Origin: Limonium bicolor
Taxonomy: Eukaryota > Streptophyta > Magnoliopsida > Caryophyllales > Plumbaginaceae
DNA length: 64,000 bases
Reading direction: 5' to 3'
Assembly: GCA_023374045.1 (NCBI GenBank)
Contig: CM041779.1
Coordinates: forward strand, 303,066,167 to 303,130,166
Part shown: in pieces, positions 45,188 through 58,160 of the stretch
How the letters are laid out: the number at the start of each line of letters is the position of its first letter
Position numbering within the stretch: the stretch's first letter is position 1
Notes under the pieces: model-generated
What the model saw: the letters and a program-made list of their open reading frames with translations, nothing else
What the model was told of the DNA's origin: nothing
Database searches by the model: none
Program-made: the position numbers and the translations under genes

Positions 45188-45755
45188 GCTGTGCTCTCGG
45201 AACGGGAGGTACACTGAGTGTCTGCAATGAGGCAGAAGCCAGCAAGAGCGGCACAATCCTCACCGGTACCTTTCCAGTCAATGGCGTGGACGCTTCGATC
45301 TTGTTCGACTCCGGAGCCTCTCATACATTTATTTCGCTATCCTTTGCGAAGAGGCTGGGGACGGTTAGACGGTGATGAGATGCCAGACTTCCTAGTCACT
45401 CTCCCGTCGAAAGAGTGGATCAGGTGTACCCGCTACCACTGAGATGTTGTTGTGCGAATTAGAGGTGAAGAGTTTCCGATCGACTTGATAGAGTTCGACG
45501 GACTTGGTTTTGATGTGATTGTCGGGATGAACTGGTTGGAGCGGTACAAGGGCAGAATCCTGTGTGCCGAGCATCGTCTACTTCTTCGGAGTCCATCTGG
45601 GGTTACAATATCTTACCGCCAGAGGCCTAGGGAGCCTTCGACTCAGATCATCACCGCCATGGCTATGTATCGTGAACTACGACGAGGGAATGATGTATAC
45701 CTCTGCTATGTCCAGGACATAGAGAGAGATCCAGAGTTTAGCCCAGATATGCCGG
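45188..45755 (+). pseudogene. Chromovirus aspartic protease domain
   Basis: The frame from the proposed acceptor reads ALGTGGTLSVCNEAEASKSG, then the retropepsin motif LFDSGASHTFIS (active Asp at about 45309) and FAKRLG. A frame change at about 45370 continues with GDEMPDFLVTLPSKEW. A TGA at about 45440 precedes [20 protein letters not shown] and [12 protein letters not shown]. It processes the Gag-Pol precursor. One frameshift and one stop break this copy. Confidence 0.85.
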
Positions 45756-47149
45756 TAGTGTCGGAGTTTCCTGATGTATTTCCTAAGGAACTGTCGGGCA
45801 TGCCGCCAGCACGGGAAGTTGAGTTTGAGATTGATTTGGTTCCGGGCACCGGACCAATTGCGAAGGTGCCCTATCGTATGGCTCCAGCAGAGATGACAGA
45901 GCTCAAGGAGCAGCTGAGAGACCTACTCGACAAGGGATTTACCCGCCCTAGCGTTTCACCATGGGGAGCGCCGGTCCTCTTCGTGAAGAAGAAGGACGGT
46001 AGTCTCCGCCTGTGTATTGACTATCGAGAACTGAATGCAGTTACGGTGAAGAACCGTTACCCTTTGCCACGCATCGACGACTTGTTTGATCAGTTGAGGG
46101 GAGCATCAGTATTCTCCAAGATAGATCTACGATCCGGATACCATCAGATTGCTATTGTGACAGTGATATTGAGAAGACAACATTCAGAACAAGGTATGGA
46201 CATTATGAGTTTACGGTTATGCCGTTTGGTTTATCCAATGCACCAGCGAAGTTCATGGATTTAATGAACCGCTTGTTTAAGATCAGTTGGACAAGTCAGT
46301 GGTAGTCTTCATCGACGATATTCTTGTGTACTCGAAATCGAGAGGTGACCACGAAAGCCACCTGAGAAATGTGTTACAAACATTGAGGAGGAATCAGTTG
46401 TATGCTAAATTTTCGAAGTGTGAGTTTTGGTTGAACCAAGTATCCTTTCTTGGTCTTGTGATTTCTGAGGCCGGGATCGCTGTTGATCCGGCAAAGATTG
46501 ATGCAGTGCGCACCTGGCCTAGGCCGAAGACAGTTACCGATATCAGGAGCTTCCTCGGTCTGGCAGGTTATTATAGGAGGTTTGTAAAGGACTTCTCCAG
46601 TGTCTCGAAGCCGATGACTTCCTTGATGAAAAAGGATGCACCATTCGAGTGGACAGTCGACTGTGAGAGTTCTTTCCAGAGTCTCAAGGATGCTCTGACA
46701 TCTGCACCAGTCCTGATTATATCAGACGGTCCAGATGGTTTTGAGGTCTATTGCGACGCATCAGGCAGAGGTATGGGTTGTGTGTTGATGCAACACGGGA
46801 AGGTCGTAGCTTACGCCTCCCGACAGCTGAAGAAGCATGAAGAGAACTACCCTACCCACGATCTAGAACTGGGTGCCATTGTCTTTGCATTGAAGATATG
46901 GCGACATATTTGTATGGGGTAAGTGTGACAATCTATTCGGACCACAAAAGTTTAAAGTACTTGTTCACTCAGAAGGAGTTGAACATGAGGCAAAGAAGGT
47001 GGGTTGAGTTTCTAAACGACTACGACATTGATCTACAGTACAAAGAGGGTAAGGCAAATGTGGTAGCTGACGCATTGTGTCACCGAGCACACTCTCTTCA
47101 TTCGCTAGTCTCTCATACTAGCTTGGTTGAAGAGGTGCGGAGTGCTTAG
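45756..47149 (+). pseudogene. Chromovirus reverse transcriptase and RNase H
   Basis: The RT starts after [20 protein letters not shown] and contains [40 protein letters not shown] and [15 protein letters not shown] frame change near 46155 leads to the [17 protein letters not shown] region, and another near 46275 to [14 protein letters not shown] (catalytic Asp pair, about 46308-46320). The thumb ([16 protein letters not shown]) is followed by RNase H with [34 protein letters not shown] and, after a frame change at about 46900, [12 protein letters not shown] and [12 protein letters not shown]. The catalytic residues are intact; only frame errors and a stop at 47147 prevent translation. Confidence 0.9.
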
Positions 47150-48561
47150 ATGACGGATCAGTATATGTGGGAGATTAGACAGAAGCTTATTGATGGCACG
47201 TTTGAGGGTCAGAAGTACGACTTCAGACTCCACAATGATGACCTGATTAGGCTAAATGGCCGACTGTGTATTCCGAGGAGTAGCGCTGAGCTCAAGGAGC
47301 GCATACTGAGTGAATCCCACTGTTCTACGACTTCGATTCACCTTGGAGCTTCAAAAATGTATAAGGGTATGAAACGTTATTTTTGGTGGACTGGCATGAA
47401 AAAGGATGTTACTGATTATGTATTGAGGTGTCTCACTTGTCAGAAGGTCAAGTTTGAGCACCGACGGCCTGGTGGTATGGTACAGCCAATGCCAGTGCCT
47501 GAGTGGAAGTTCCATGACATTTTTATGGACTTCGTAGTAGGGCTTCCGCCTACAAGGGGAGGTCTGAATATGATTTGGGTTGTGTTGACCGACTGACCAA
47601 GGTGGCTTGATTCATACTGATGAAGGACACCTGGAAAGTGGCAAAACTAGCAGAACTCTTCGACAGAGAGATTGTAAGACATCATGGGGTACCGAAAACA
47701 ATTGTGTCTGACAGGGATACCAGATTCCTCTCCAGGTATTGGAAATCCACACGGGAAGCGCTTGGTACCGAGCTGAAGCTAAGTACAGCGTTCCACCCAC
47801 AGACAGATGGTCAGAGTGAGCGTACCATCGAGACACTTGAGGATATGTTACGTGCATGTGCACTTGATTTTCAGACCAGCTGGATTGATAAGTTACATCT
47901 GATCGAGTTTAGTTAGAACAACAGTTATCATGCTTCGATCAAGATGTCTCCCTTCCAGGCTTTGTACGGTAGACCATGCCGCACACCATTATGCTGGGAT
48001 GAGTCGAGTGAGACGGTCATTATAGGACCAGTATCTGGAACAAGTTCAGGCAGAAGTTCGCCAGATCCGGGCTAACATGAAGGCAGCTCAGGATAGACAG
48101 AAGTCGTACGATGATGTGCGCATACGTGACCTGGAGTTCGCCGTGGGCGATCAGGTATTTCTTAGGGTATCCCCCATGAAGGGAGTATTTCGTTTTGGCC
48201 AAAAGGCAAGTTGAGCCCAAAATATGTGGGGCCTTATGTTGTGACGGAGCGGATCGGCCCGGTAGCTTACAGACTTGATCTACCCTCCGAGCTGGGCAAG
48301 GTACATGCTGTATTTCATGTGTCCCAGTTGAAGAAATATATGTCTAATCCGTCTCATGTGTTTCAGCCTGAAAGGCTAACCTTAGAGCCGACCATGCGAT
48401 CAGTGGAGACTCCAGTACGGATTCTGGATACTAAGACTCGAGACACTCGCCATAAGTCAGTGAGACTGGTGAAGTTCTTTTCTAACCAGGACGTTGAGGA
48501 GGCCACTTGGGAGCTGGAAGATAAGATGAAGTACCCGATCAGTGAAGGTTCTTTGGTCTAA
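47150..48561 (+). pseudogene. Chromovirus integrase with C-terminal chromodomain
   Basis: The HHCC zinc domain (ESHCSTTSIHLGASKMYKGM ... CLTCQKVKFEH) spans about 47310-47460. The core has Asp in IFMDFVVGLPP (about 47527), Asp in IVSDRDTRFLSRYW (about 47708) and Glu in DGQSERTIETL (about 47816). Stops occur at about 47596 and 47914, with a frame change near 48030. The last frame (48211-48561) begins LSPKYVGPYVVTERIGPVAY and ends in a chromodomain-like tail (PVRILDTKTRDTRHK, then SNQDVEEATWELEDKM). Chromodomains tether integration to heterochromatin marks and define chromoviruses. The tail lacks part of the aromatic cage, as in the Tekay/Del type. Confidence 0.88.
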
Positions 48562-48744
48562 CCTTAGAGCCGTTTTGGTTATGTGTGTACGACGTGTATT
48601 TAAATACATCGTCTATGTTATGTTGTTATGTTACAGACCGTTGTGTCTGAATGATGTTGATGATGTTGTATGGACCTTGTGTCCGATGTTATGTTGTATG
48701 GACTTTGTGTCCAATGTTATGTAAGTGTGTTGTTAATGTTGTAT
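48562..48744 (+). other. 3' UTR of the chromovirus up to the LARD insertion
   Basis: Repeated TGTTATGTTGTATGGAC(T/C)T and TGTGTCC(A/G)ATGTTATG units are present. The final TGTAT (48740-48744) is the left target duplication of LARD-like element 2. The UTR resumes at 62817. Confidence 0.75.
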
Positions 48745-51700
48745 TGTAACACCCCATCCAACAACCAACACATAATAACAATCTGCAGCGGAAACTCAAC
48801 TCATCACATTACTTATTCCAATGGTGTTACACGCCGTTAACCACCTACGTGGCTAACGAGGCTAATACATGTACATTTGTATCGGTCTGATGGACTAAAT
48901 TCCCGAGCAACTACACAATACAATACTCATTCCATCTTCAACATTTATTATATACATACACTCCCCTGTACCGAGTATTTACAACTACTGCCGATAACAA
49001 TTTCGGTCTTACACCTTCTGTATACATACACTTAAAAGTTTACCCATGTACAATGACTACCCGTCCTACTCTCGAACGGCTTCCAGCACTTCGTACCTGA
49101 AATAGGAGAAGAAGAGAAGGGGTGGCCCCAAGGGGCTCAGCACCTTTGCTGGTATGGTAATCCCGCAGCCCATGCTACCGGGCCACGCACAACTAATTGT
49201 CGTCTTAGCATGCAGTAGATTATATTTAAATCATGCATACAACCATAGTCATACAACACATAACATTTCGCCTCAACGGGCTCAACCTATAACCAACCAT
49301 CCACACCTAACCAACCATCCAATGATTCCTTAAACCCTAGAGTGGCTCTCCTCTAGAACGGAGCTACTTCCTTAACGAATGACGTGTACCCATTAATCGG
49401 GTTATCCTTAAACGCCTCTTGTCACCAACTGGGATTCATTTCCATGATCCACACATTCCATATCCTACAACATAACTCATCCTACACATAACAAACATAA
49501 CAAACCCTTTCTTGTCTCGACGGACACATGACCGCATTGCATTCATTTAAAAACATCCAATATATATATAAGCCAAAGCATAGCAAGGTATTTTGCATAT
49601 CACAACAACAATACATATCACCTCGGAACGGTTCACATTAAGATCCTTCCACCATAGTTAGTCCATACCATGAGCATAGAGGTTGTTGCCAAACTCATAC
49701 CAAGCTCGTTAATTACCTCATCACCATCCTGTTATTTGAACGGTTGACTTAAACCCAAGGTGTGTCGGATATAGTGATCCCAAGCACACCAAACAACACA
49801 GTATGCCCCTGTAGCCCGACGTGAGTCAGTAAACTAGCTTTGGATAAGCTAAGGGAAGGTTGAAACCAAATTGGAATACCACCTAAACATACACCAAGGG
49901 AGCCGAACTGGATATGATAACGACCCCCATCCATCACACGCGTGGCCGGAACAACCGGACTCCTCACCCCCATTAGCCCATATACTCTTTAATAATAGTA
50001 GTTAGAGATCCATTATGGAGCCTACCACATCCACAAACCATACGGTATCACAACCGAGTTAAGCACACAAGGGAGGAGAGAGCCACACATTCACATACAA
50101 TCATCACGCACAAACATCACATAACCAACTCACGCATAGCCGTGGTTAGAACGTTCCTTAAGTCGGAAACGTTGTTACCGGATACCGTTCTCCTACGTTT
50201 ACCTAATAGAGGTTAACTAGCCCTTCAAGCGCATTCGAGGTTACCGGTATCGGCACGTAAACATACAATAACAATAACGACTGTAAACTCGTTTCATGAT
50301 TTATCTCATAACGTGGAAAACATACAGAAAAACACATTGGCATACAAGCCGGTGTAATCCGTTAGGACACAGGTTGCAAGAAAACCATACCTGTCCCCGG
50401 AGTCCACTTTACCACGTCCACTTATGTTCCTCGAGTGATTCTCGAACAACTGTTAACACCACATGTTTTTTATTAACTTCGGGGTTTTGCTTGATTATTT
50501 AGTGTCCAAAGCTTATAATTTTTCCCCGTTAACTTAATTACATAACTTCACTTTTTAACTTGTTTTACCCTCACATTTTAATACAACTTTTCACCCACCT
50601 AATTGCCATTTAAACTCACCTAACATGTCCTTAACAACCTTATGGCATCATTACCTATCAATCCCCACCATCTCATATCATTTCATAACCTTAAACCATG
50701 TTTTTGGTCCGACCGACCCACCGTCCGACCCACAACTGGGTCGGTCCATTACAGACCCCTTTTACTTCCTTATAGTCATGCCCGTCCGACCCACGTCCGA
50801 CCCACCATTCTGGGTCGGTCCATGTGCGAACATTTTCCCTCCTTTGTAACTTGACCGACCGACCCATGTCCGACCCACCCTTTTGGGTCGGACCATTACC
50901 GAACACTTTCCTAACATCTAACAGAGGCTCGACCGACCCAAAAACTGGGTCGGCCCCTGGGTCGGTCGCCTCTTAAACTTACCCAAACTTTGCCAAATCT
51001 TCACCAAACTTCTCCTAAGACTCTTAATGTGTTCTAACATCATTTGGCACTTCAAACACACCCTTAAGATATTCTTAAGCACTCACAAAACTATGTTTCC
51101 TAATTCCATAAACCTTTACTTATATCTCCACAAAATTCCTAACACTTACAATGTTTTCTCCTTATGATTTCTAGGTGGCATTTCACCTATAATGACCACA
51201 ACACCAAGGTGTTTCCTCTACACCTTATCATCATCTCTCAACTTCTTTTCTTACTAACTAAATCTCCTTTTCACAACTTCTTAAAACTCCTTACTCAAAA
51301 CCTTACCTAAACATCATTTATTCTTTGAACACCAACATTACCTAAACCTTAAACAACTTCTCCAAGACTTAAATACATCTTAAGAACACCCATAGATTTC
51401 TAAAACTTCCAAGATAATGCCTAAATCCTTGCATCACTCTAAATCACCTTAATACATGTTTTCTTCTCAAGTAAACATTCATTCACCTTTAATCCTTCCT
51501 AGTTCACCAAAACTCACTTACAATACTTAAAACTTCTTACACATTTCCCAAATTTGGCCATAGCTTCTCTAGTATATACCCACATCCAAACACTTAGGTT
51601 TTCACCTTAATTCATTCAATAACACCTAAAATCCATCAAACACATTATATACACAAACTTCACACATTAAGCACTACATCACAATATAGTGCATAACTTA

Positions 51701-53387
51701 AATTGCTTGGCACTTAGGCCCTTAAATGCATGGCTCTTAGGCCCTTAAATTGCATAAACCTTAAACACTGAATTTCCCACATAATAATGCCTTTGACCTG
51801 CAAATACACCAACAATACATATTCCTTTAATAAACTCCTTGAGAGCATTTTACTAGCTCATTTACCATTTGCTCTTTAGGTAGTTTTAACAAGCATCATA
51901 AGCTTATTTCTCCTAAGGCATTAAACCACATTGAGATAGCTTGTTTACCTCTTTTCCTCACAAATTTCCTTCTTGTTTCCTTGTAAAACCGGTAAGGCAT
52001 TTCCTTCCTTGCCAACAACTAAACAATATACCAACATTGAAATGAGTATATAAGCTTTAAGCTTTATCTCATTGTAAACCCTAGTTACATATATTCTTAA
52101 GGTATTAACATGATTGTTTTACCTTGGAATGGAAAGAGAGCTTGAATATATATCAAGAGAGGACTCCTCCTAGCCCTTGGAAGATTCAAATGAAGCTAAA
52201 CAAGCAAGGTAAAGACACCATGGTGAGGTTAATTTTCGGACAACACCAAACATGAAGGAAACTTGATTTTTCTTTGAGTTTCCTTACCTTGAAGCAAAGG
52301 AGAACAAAATATGTAGAAATACAAGCTCAAGCTCCATCAATGGTGATTCTCCATGGCACCAAAATTGAGCTCTTGAAGATTTGAAAAGGTGGAAGTGTAG
52401 AGCTTGGCCTAACTAAACAAATATGGTCTTAGAATTTGATTTGGAGCTTGGAGTTGGATTTGGCAAGGAAATGAAGATGGAGAAGAGAGGTTGGTATGAG
52501 AATCGTAAATGGAGGGGAGGGGAAGAGCTTGAAGACGTGTGGAATGAGAAGGGAATGAATAATGAAGATGAGTTCTACTTTTAGAAGATATTTATGTAAT
52601 AAGTAACTTTCTTCTTTTACTTTCTTTTCCTTCCTTCCTTTAATTTATTTACATGGTGATGACTCACCTTACTAAAAACCGGCCCCCATAATATACTTAG
52701 GGGTAGTTTGGTCTTTGTTGACTCATTTAATCACTTATAACATTATATGTTACAAGCTAGTTATAAAAATCACTATTCACCAATAACAAGGCACATAGAA
52801 GTGAAATTTTTGATTTCCCATTGATATAGCCACCCAAATGTGATACTATATAGTACACATGTTAATTAAAGAGTAATGATGGACATTTAGCCATTCAAAA
52901 CTCATTTACAAGACAATTTTTCAAAACGTGCTTTAAGACTCCTTAAAGCACTTTTGTGTTTTAACTTGTTTTCAAGCTTGGTTTTCTTTGGTAATTGATT
53001 TAATATGTTCATTAACCTATTTATAAAGTATAGGTATGACCATTAGGTCTTATACACATTTATCCCAAGCTTAGAGCACATTTTTGCTCTTATTGACCTT
53101 AAGGTATTTATTTGTGTTTTGTTTGGTTTCATTGTCTACCAAAGTTTCCTAAGGACTTAATTGGCCTTATAAAGTCATAATTAAACATTATCAAGTCTTG
53201 GTAGGCTCTTTGGGTCCTAACCAAGTTCACTCCAACCTTAGAGCATGTTTTTGCTCAAACCATGTCTTAGTGTTTTATTGTGTTTTACCATGGTTTAAAT
53301 GGTTCATTTATGTTTCTAAGGCACTTTTTAGCCTTTAAATACCATAGTTTAACATTTACACAACATACCAAGGTTTGGGGTATTTCA
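48745..53387 (-). repeat. 3' LTR of LARD-like element 2
   Basis: On the minus strand it starts TGAAATACCCCAAACC (53387) and ends GGATGGGGTGTTACA (48745). It includes the GGTCCGACCC palindrome cluster at 50704-50969. No coding frame is credible; the short open frames recur in the other LTR only because the LTRs are identical. Confidence 0.93.
50704..50969. repeat. GGTCCGACCC palindrome cluster in LTR of LARD-like element 2
   Basis: Units such as GGTCCGACCGACCCACC and CCCACAACTGGGTCGGTCC are reiterated four to five times. The twin cluster in the 5' LTR is at 60113-60385, and the chromovirus LTR has its own at 40838-41085. Confidence 0.85.
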
Positions 53388-53402
53388 ATCTACCCCCCTT
53401 AA
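53388..53402 (-). other. Polypurine tract of LARD-like element 2
   Basis: The minus strand reads TTAAGGGGGGTAGAT just before the 3' LTR start, preceded by GAACTTCGAGGACGAAGTTC, itself a perfect 10-bp inverted repeat. Confidence 0.9.
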
Positions 53403-56400
53403 AAGAACTTCGTCCTCGAAGTTCACATTTCCTCGCATCATTGGATTAGAATACGGGAATTACTTATAGCCATAACACTTCCATTACCAACCACCCTTTA
53501 CATCCAACCTCGGACTTAATGGTCCGGGCAACATATCCACATCATTTGGACACATAGGTCCCCATAACATAACAGTCTTTAGACACATAGGTCTATGAAA
53601 CACCACACATTTAGACTCATAGGCCTTGATAGTATACACTTTAGGAAATCCAAGTCAAAACAACATTCATTACACATACCACACAACATGTCAGAGCATG
53701 TATAGCAATCAAAAATATCCTTGATATACACTATGATCCCGCAGAACCGGTCGCGATGGACGCCTTCCGTCCCCGTGCCTTTGGGAAATTAAAACAATCA
53801 CTTAAATTTAAAATTTCCTTGTGAGGTTAAGTATAAGAAGATCTTTTATTCAAAATATTAATCGATTGTTTGAAAATACCAATTGAAAATCCTTTGAAAA
53901 CACCACACAACTCCAAGTCCGATTTATGCTCTTTGTATCTTTCTTAATATAGTTATTTATGACCACTTACAGGGAGCTTCAAGAGTCATCCAACCCTGAT
54001 GTGATCAGCATCAGTGTTGAACTATCTTTCCACCCCAATTTGTGTTCGGCTTCCCTTGATCTCATGATAATCAAGTTTCACCTCCCACTTCATTTTCAAC
54101 CAACAATTAATTTAAGCATATCCCATTTTCTATCTTTGAATCCTTCTAGTCATAATCATAACATCTCCAAGGGATAGAACTCCGTCTATTAATCATCACC
54201 CAAATCCAACTTAATTCAAGTTACCTAGGGAATTTAATTCTCACTAGGTTCTATGTCGGTCTCATAACCCTTCATAAATCACAACATAGTATATTATACA
54301 TATCTCTTTATCAAAATACAATACATGGTTTACATTTACGCACCATCGGGGTTTTAGATCCCCGGGAGTTTCTTTACTCCCTTCCACTTGTACTCTCGCA
54401 CACCACCGTTAACAAAACGACACACTTCCCACAATGGTATTCGCATCTTCTGTGCGCAATTACCACAATTTAACCATAAATGAATGTGTATGTTTGTATA
54501 ACACACGCGCCACCATCATAACAAATCATTTTGTGCTATGCACACCTAGTTCGCGTACACTTGTACGGTAAACACACTAAGTGGTTTTGCGCTCTACCCC
54601 CCTTAAAAGGGATTACGCCCACGTAATCAATCACTAAACCTTAGCTGAAAATATCTTGCCGTCGTGGAGTGTTTTAACTTCCACGCGGTCCATTACACAA
54701 TGGATTCCGATTAGAGGATCTTAACCATATTGGCGGTTTAGTCCCTAAACCAAGAATTCGCATTGGAGTTGTAACTCATAACCGGTTTCGGTCCTGGCCT
54801 GTGAGGCTTTTAGGCATTGATATCTAGCCATCCATTCGTATTCACGATGTATACCCTTACCTGACGCATGGGCTCACTGGCCTCTGTTGCGCAACCCTGA
54901 TAATTATAGAGCTAGTTTGCTCCATTCGTTACTGTTACTGTATTGCACATCTCCAATGTATTACCCTTATCTTGGGAAGGATGGTTTCTCAACCGACGCA
55001 TGGTATCTTTTACCCTGAGCGAATTCGGTGAGTTTCAAAACTTTCCATCCCTTTCTCCAGTAGCTTACAGCATAAACTACTATGTAATTCATAATGGTTG
55101 ACTTACTTCTACCGACTTACTGTCGGTTGAGATTGAGCTACTACCTAGTGTGTAGTGCTCTCTCAGCTATTTACAATATTTGGGGTATATTCCATACCGA
55201 TATTTGGCAGTTAGTGCTATTGTAGTCACTTACTGTTAATCATGTCTCCACATTCGGTTTTGTACAAGTACTCTTTTATTGATGCGGCCTTGCATTTCCT
55301 ATGCAACCGCCATTATAACATTATTCCTCCACCATTACCATGCTTCGGATTCCTAGCTATCCCACTTGATCATTACTGCACAAGTGCAATACCAAAACAC
55401 TCAGTCATACAGAGTGCAGAGGCGTAAACTCTCGACAGTAAATCTCTCATGCGATCGCGATAGGAATTTTCACTGAAATCCTTATCATTTAACACTCGCC
55501 ACCGCTTACTGCTCGGTTCGTTTGCTATCGCTTAATGTTGTACCTCCACTGGGGTTAACTCATAACTCTGCTCACTCACCATCTTATCATTTAACAATAC
55601 TCACACAACGGTCGCTTATTGCGCACCGTATCCTTACTCATTATATAGCATCAACTTATACTGTATCCGCTATTATATTAGCTTCTGCTATTCTAGGTTT
55701 ATCTGGCCACTTATTTGGCTGATTTTTGAATATACCACTATTTTTCCCTTGAGCGTTGTTCGCTACACATTTAGCTTCACACACCTATGGTGATTGCTAT
55801 CAACTTATCACACTTCCTGTGTACACAACTGGTACGAGCACTTCCTTTCGTGTTATTTTATTCAAATCACTCTGGGGTAGTAACAACGTGGTCCATCCTC
55901 CACATATCTCTTGAACTTGATTCACATAATTACCGCTTCTGCGGTCTCACTATATCGAGAGGTACCCTCACTCTTAATGCAGTGGTTCGCTTACCACTTT
56001 ATCCACTTATACCACAAAACTTCTACAATCAACCGAATTCATATAGCATGTCCTGCTTATGGCCTATAAGCCTTATTTGCCTTGAGCTGGGCTCATTGTA
56101 GGCTGTCCACACACATGTACTTCTCTGTACAATATTACCTGGTTAGAGGTTGTATTGGCATCCATGACAAGGTTGTTGCATCACATTTCCTTTCATGGGA
56201 TGCCCCTTAGGTTTGTCAGTCCGTCTCCTGACCACTTATGTCTAAACTAGGTGTTAATTTCAAACCCTTGTTTTCTGTCATGTCATTTTGTTCAACAATT
56301 GTTGATGCGCACACCCTTCAAGGATTTCTCCTGGGTGTCGTTAAATTATGCCTTTACATCTGGTTCACAATTATTGGTACATCTAGTTAGCCACGCCTTT

Positions 56401-58129
56401 TTGCGTTCTATTCGGTTACTATCTTCTTCTGTGAAGATCAACATTTCCTGATAGTGCAGATACTCATTCTGGGATCTTCATCCCGTCCATTGCACATTAA
56501 TGTATCCACATTAGGCATTTGCTTGCCATGTACAGGCTGGGTCACCGTTCCAGCTAACATGTTTACCCTAAGGATCCTTAAGACTATGTGATGTCTTTAC
56601 ACAACAGTTTGTGCCCTTCGCACTTCCTAACTCTTAAACATTTCCTTGAAAGGAATTCACTAATTCCTTTAGTCTCGTTAACTTAACTGAGTTCCTTTAC
56701 TTCAAGCATTCCTTATATTCTCTAGCTCCCGTTTGATTTATACTGCTGACCGTAGACGGAGTCGACTACTTCCCGTGTTCGGACTCTACTCGTATACATA
56801 TATGGGGTATCATACTGATACATTACTACTTACCCAACTAACCTATAAGTAGGTCTGTCAGGTCCACATGCTCCTATCGGAGTGCGGTCGTCCCACAACA
56901 CAGTTGGTACACTTGTAGTGTCCGTCACACGCCTAAGTGAAGTATTCTGTTGTCAACTCCCTTATATTGTCCCGTGACAATATTCATTCCTTACTTCCCG
57001 AACTTAATCGAGGGAAGGTTTATCCATTGTTGTATCTTATCAACTGCTCTTGGTTTTACTGGATTGGTTTAAAAGAAGGTTGGAAAGGAGTGTTGGTTTG
57101 AAAGAAAATCTGGTTTGAAAAGAAAAAGGGGTTTGTGAAAATTAGGTTTGAAAGAAAAATTTCCATGGTTTCACAACATCTTCTTACCTTAGCCAAGTCT
57201 AGCTTCTTGCTGACTGGTGTGTTCCCAATTACAGAGGTTAGGCTAACAGGCCCTTCCACTGTTATGACATTCACATTTAACTTTATTGTACTTTTCAAGT
57301 ATTTGTAGTGGTTACGAATTTCCTGAACAGCCCTGTTATAGCAGCACTTGCTATGGCAAGTGCGCCATGCTAACTGGCTATCGGTTTAACACATACCGAT
57401 TGTGGTATTGTTTGACCCATATTGTCATCAGTGGCCTTGTTGGCCCTCACTGATCTTACTGTCTTGGGATACTCCTCTAGGTGACTTCTCACTGTTTCCA
57501 CGTGATAATCATTAACTAGGGTGTTTCCCATTCTGGGAGACCCCTTTTTTTAGTATTGTATTCTCTTTGTAACCCGTTCCACGTATTTGGGCACTACGTT
57601 GTAGTTCCCTTGTCGTTGGTATACCGTTGGTGTTTTATTTATCAACTGTGGTTCCGTAGACACTTGTCTCGGGTGTCATTAATCCATTTCTTGCCTGTTG
57701 CACGGTAGGTGCGTTGCAAGCTGGTTGTTCTCGACTGCTCTGCATGTCGACCGAGGTTGCCAGAAATTCCATTCTTCTATACACAAAATCCTCCATTCTT
57801 CGCTATTAAGTGCGGTTAACATCATTTAGGTGGAGACCGCCTCCGGGATTCCAAATTTTCGGGATCTACCGTATGGCAGGTTCTCCGTACCTTAAAGGTA
57901 ATCAATAGCAGCCAGATCGGGTATTCCCGAGTAAGAGTGGACTTCCATCTCTCTGGCGTTGTTCCCCAAGTTATATAACAGGGATTGTGGAGGGTGGGAT
58001 GGATATTGTAGGTTTCCAGTAGTCACTGGTAGTTCCTAACTAGCGTATCTCTCACGCTATCACTCAACCCTTAACCCAAAGTACTTAAATCCTAACTCGG
58101 TATTCCCTAAGCTCGGTAACTCAGTCATC
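53403..58129 (-). pseudogene. Decayed interior of LARD-like element 2
   Basis: On the minus strand this region aligns in order with the interior of LARD-like element 1, for example the leader near 58100, a conserved block near 56750-56960 matching 13250-13430, and an integrase trace near 55017 (EFA.GKRYHAS). No frame of useful length remains. The shared decayed state in two elements with different LTR sequences shows that the non-coding interior is an established transposing type and not the chance death of one copy. Confidence 0.65.
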
Positions 58130-58155
58130 AGAGCGATACTCTCGCTCTGATACCA
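58130..58155 (-). other. Primer-binding site and hairpin of LARD-like element 2
   Basis: The minus strand has TGGTATCAGAGC (58155-58144) five bases after the 5' LTR, overlapping AGAGCGAGAGTATCGCTCT (58148-58130). The 7-bp stem is identical to that of LARD-like element 1 while the loop differs. Confidence 0.9.
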
Positions 58156-58160
58156 CTTTT

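Larger units (their letters stand above)
39838..48744 (+). mobile_element. AlkB-carrying Ty3/Gypsy chromovirus (Tekay/Del-like), left part
   Basis: Order: truncated 5' LTR (39838-42441), iMet primer site, gag with introns, AlkB dioxygenase frame, protease, RT, RNase H, integrase and a chromodomain-like tail (to 48561), then 3' UTR. LARD-like element 2 interrupts it at 48744/48745, and the last about 100 bp plus the start of its 3' LTR continue at 62812-63139. The left part of the 5' LTR is replaced by Tat-like element 1. The chromodomain tail, the primer site and the LTR ends (TGAAATACCCC...GGGGTGTTATA) suggest the Tekay/Del clade. The AlkB gene and gag introns are unusual for it. Confidence 0.88.

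Noticed and set aside
49749..50906. Short frames in LARD 2 LTR repeated at 59170-60317
   Set aside because: They recur only because the two LTRs are copies; their coding content is not protein-like and the palindrome cluster explains part of them.
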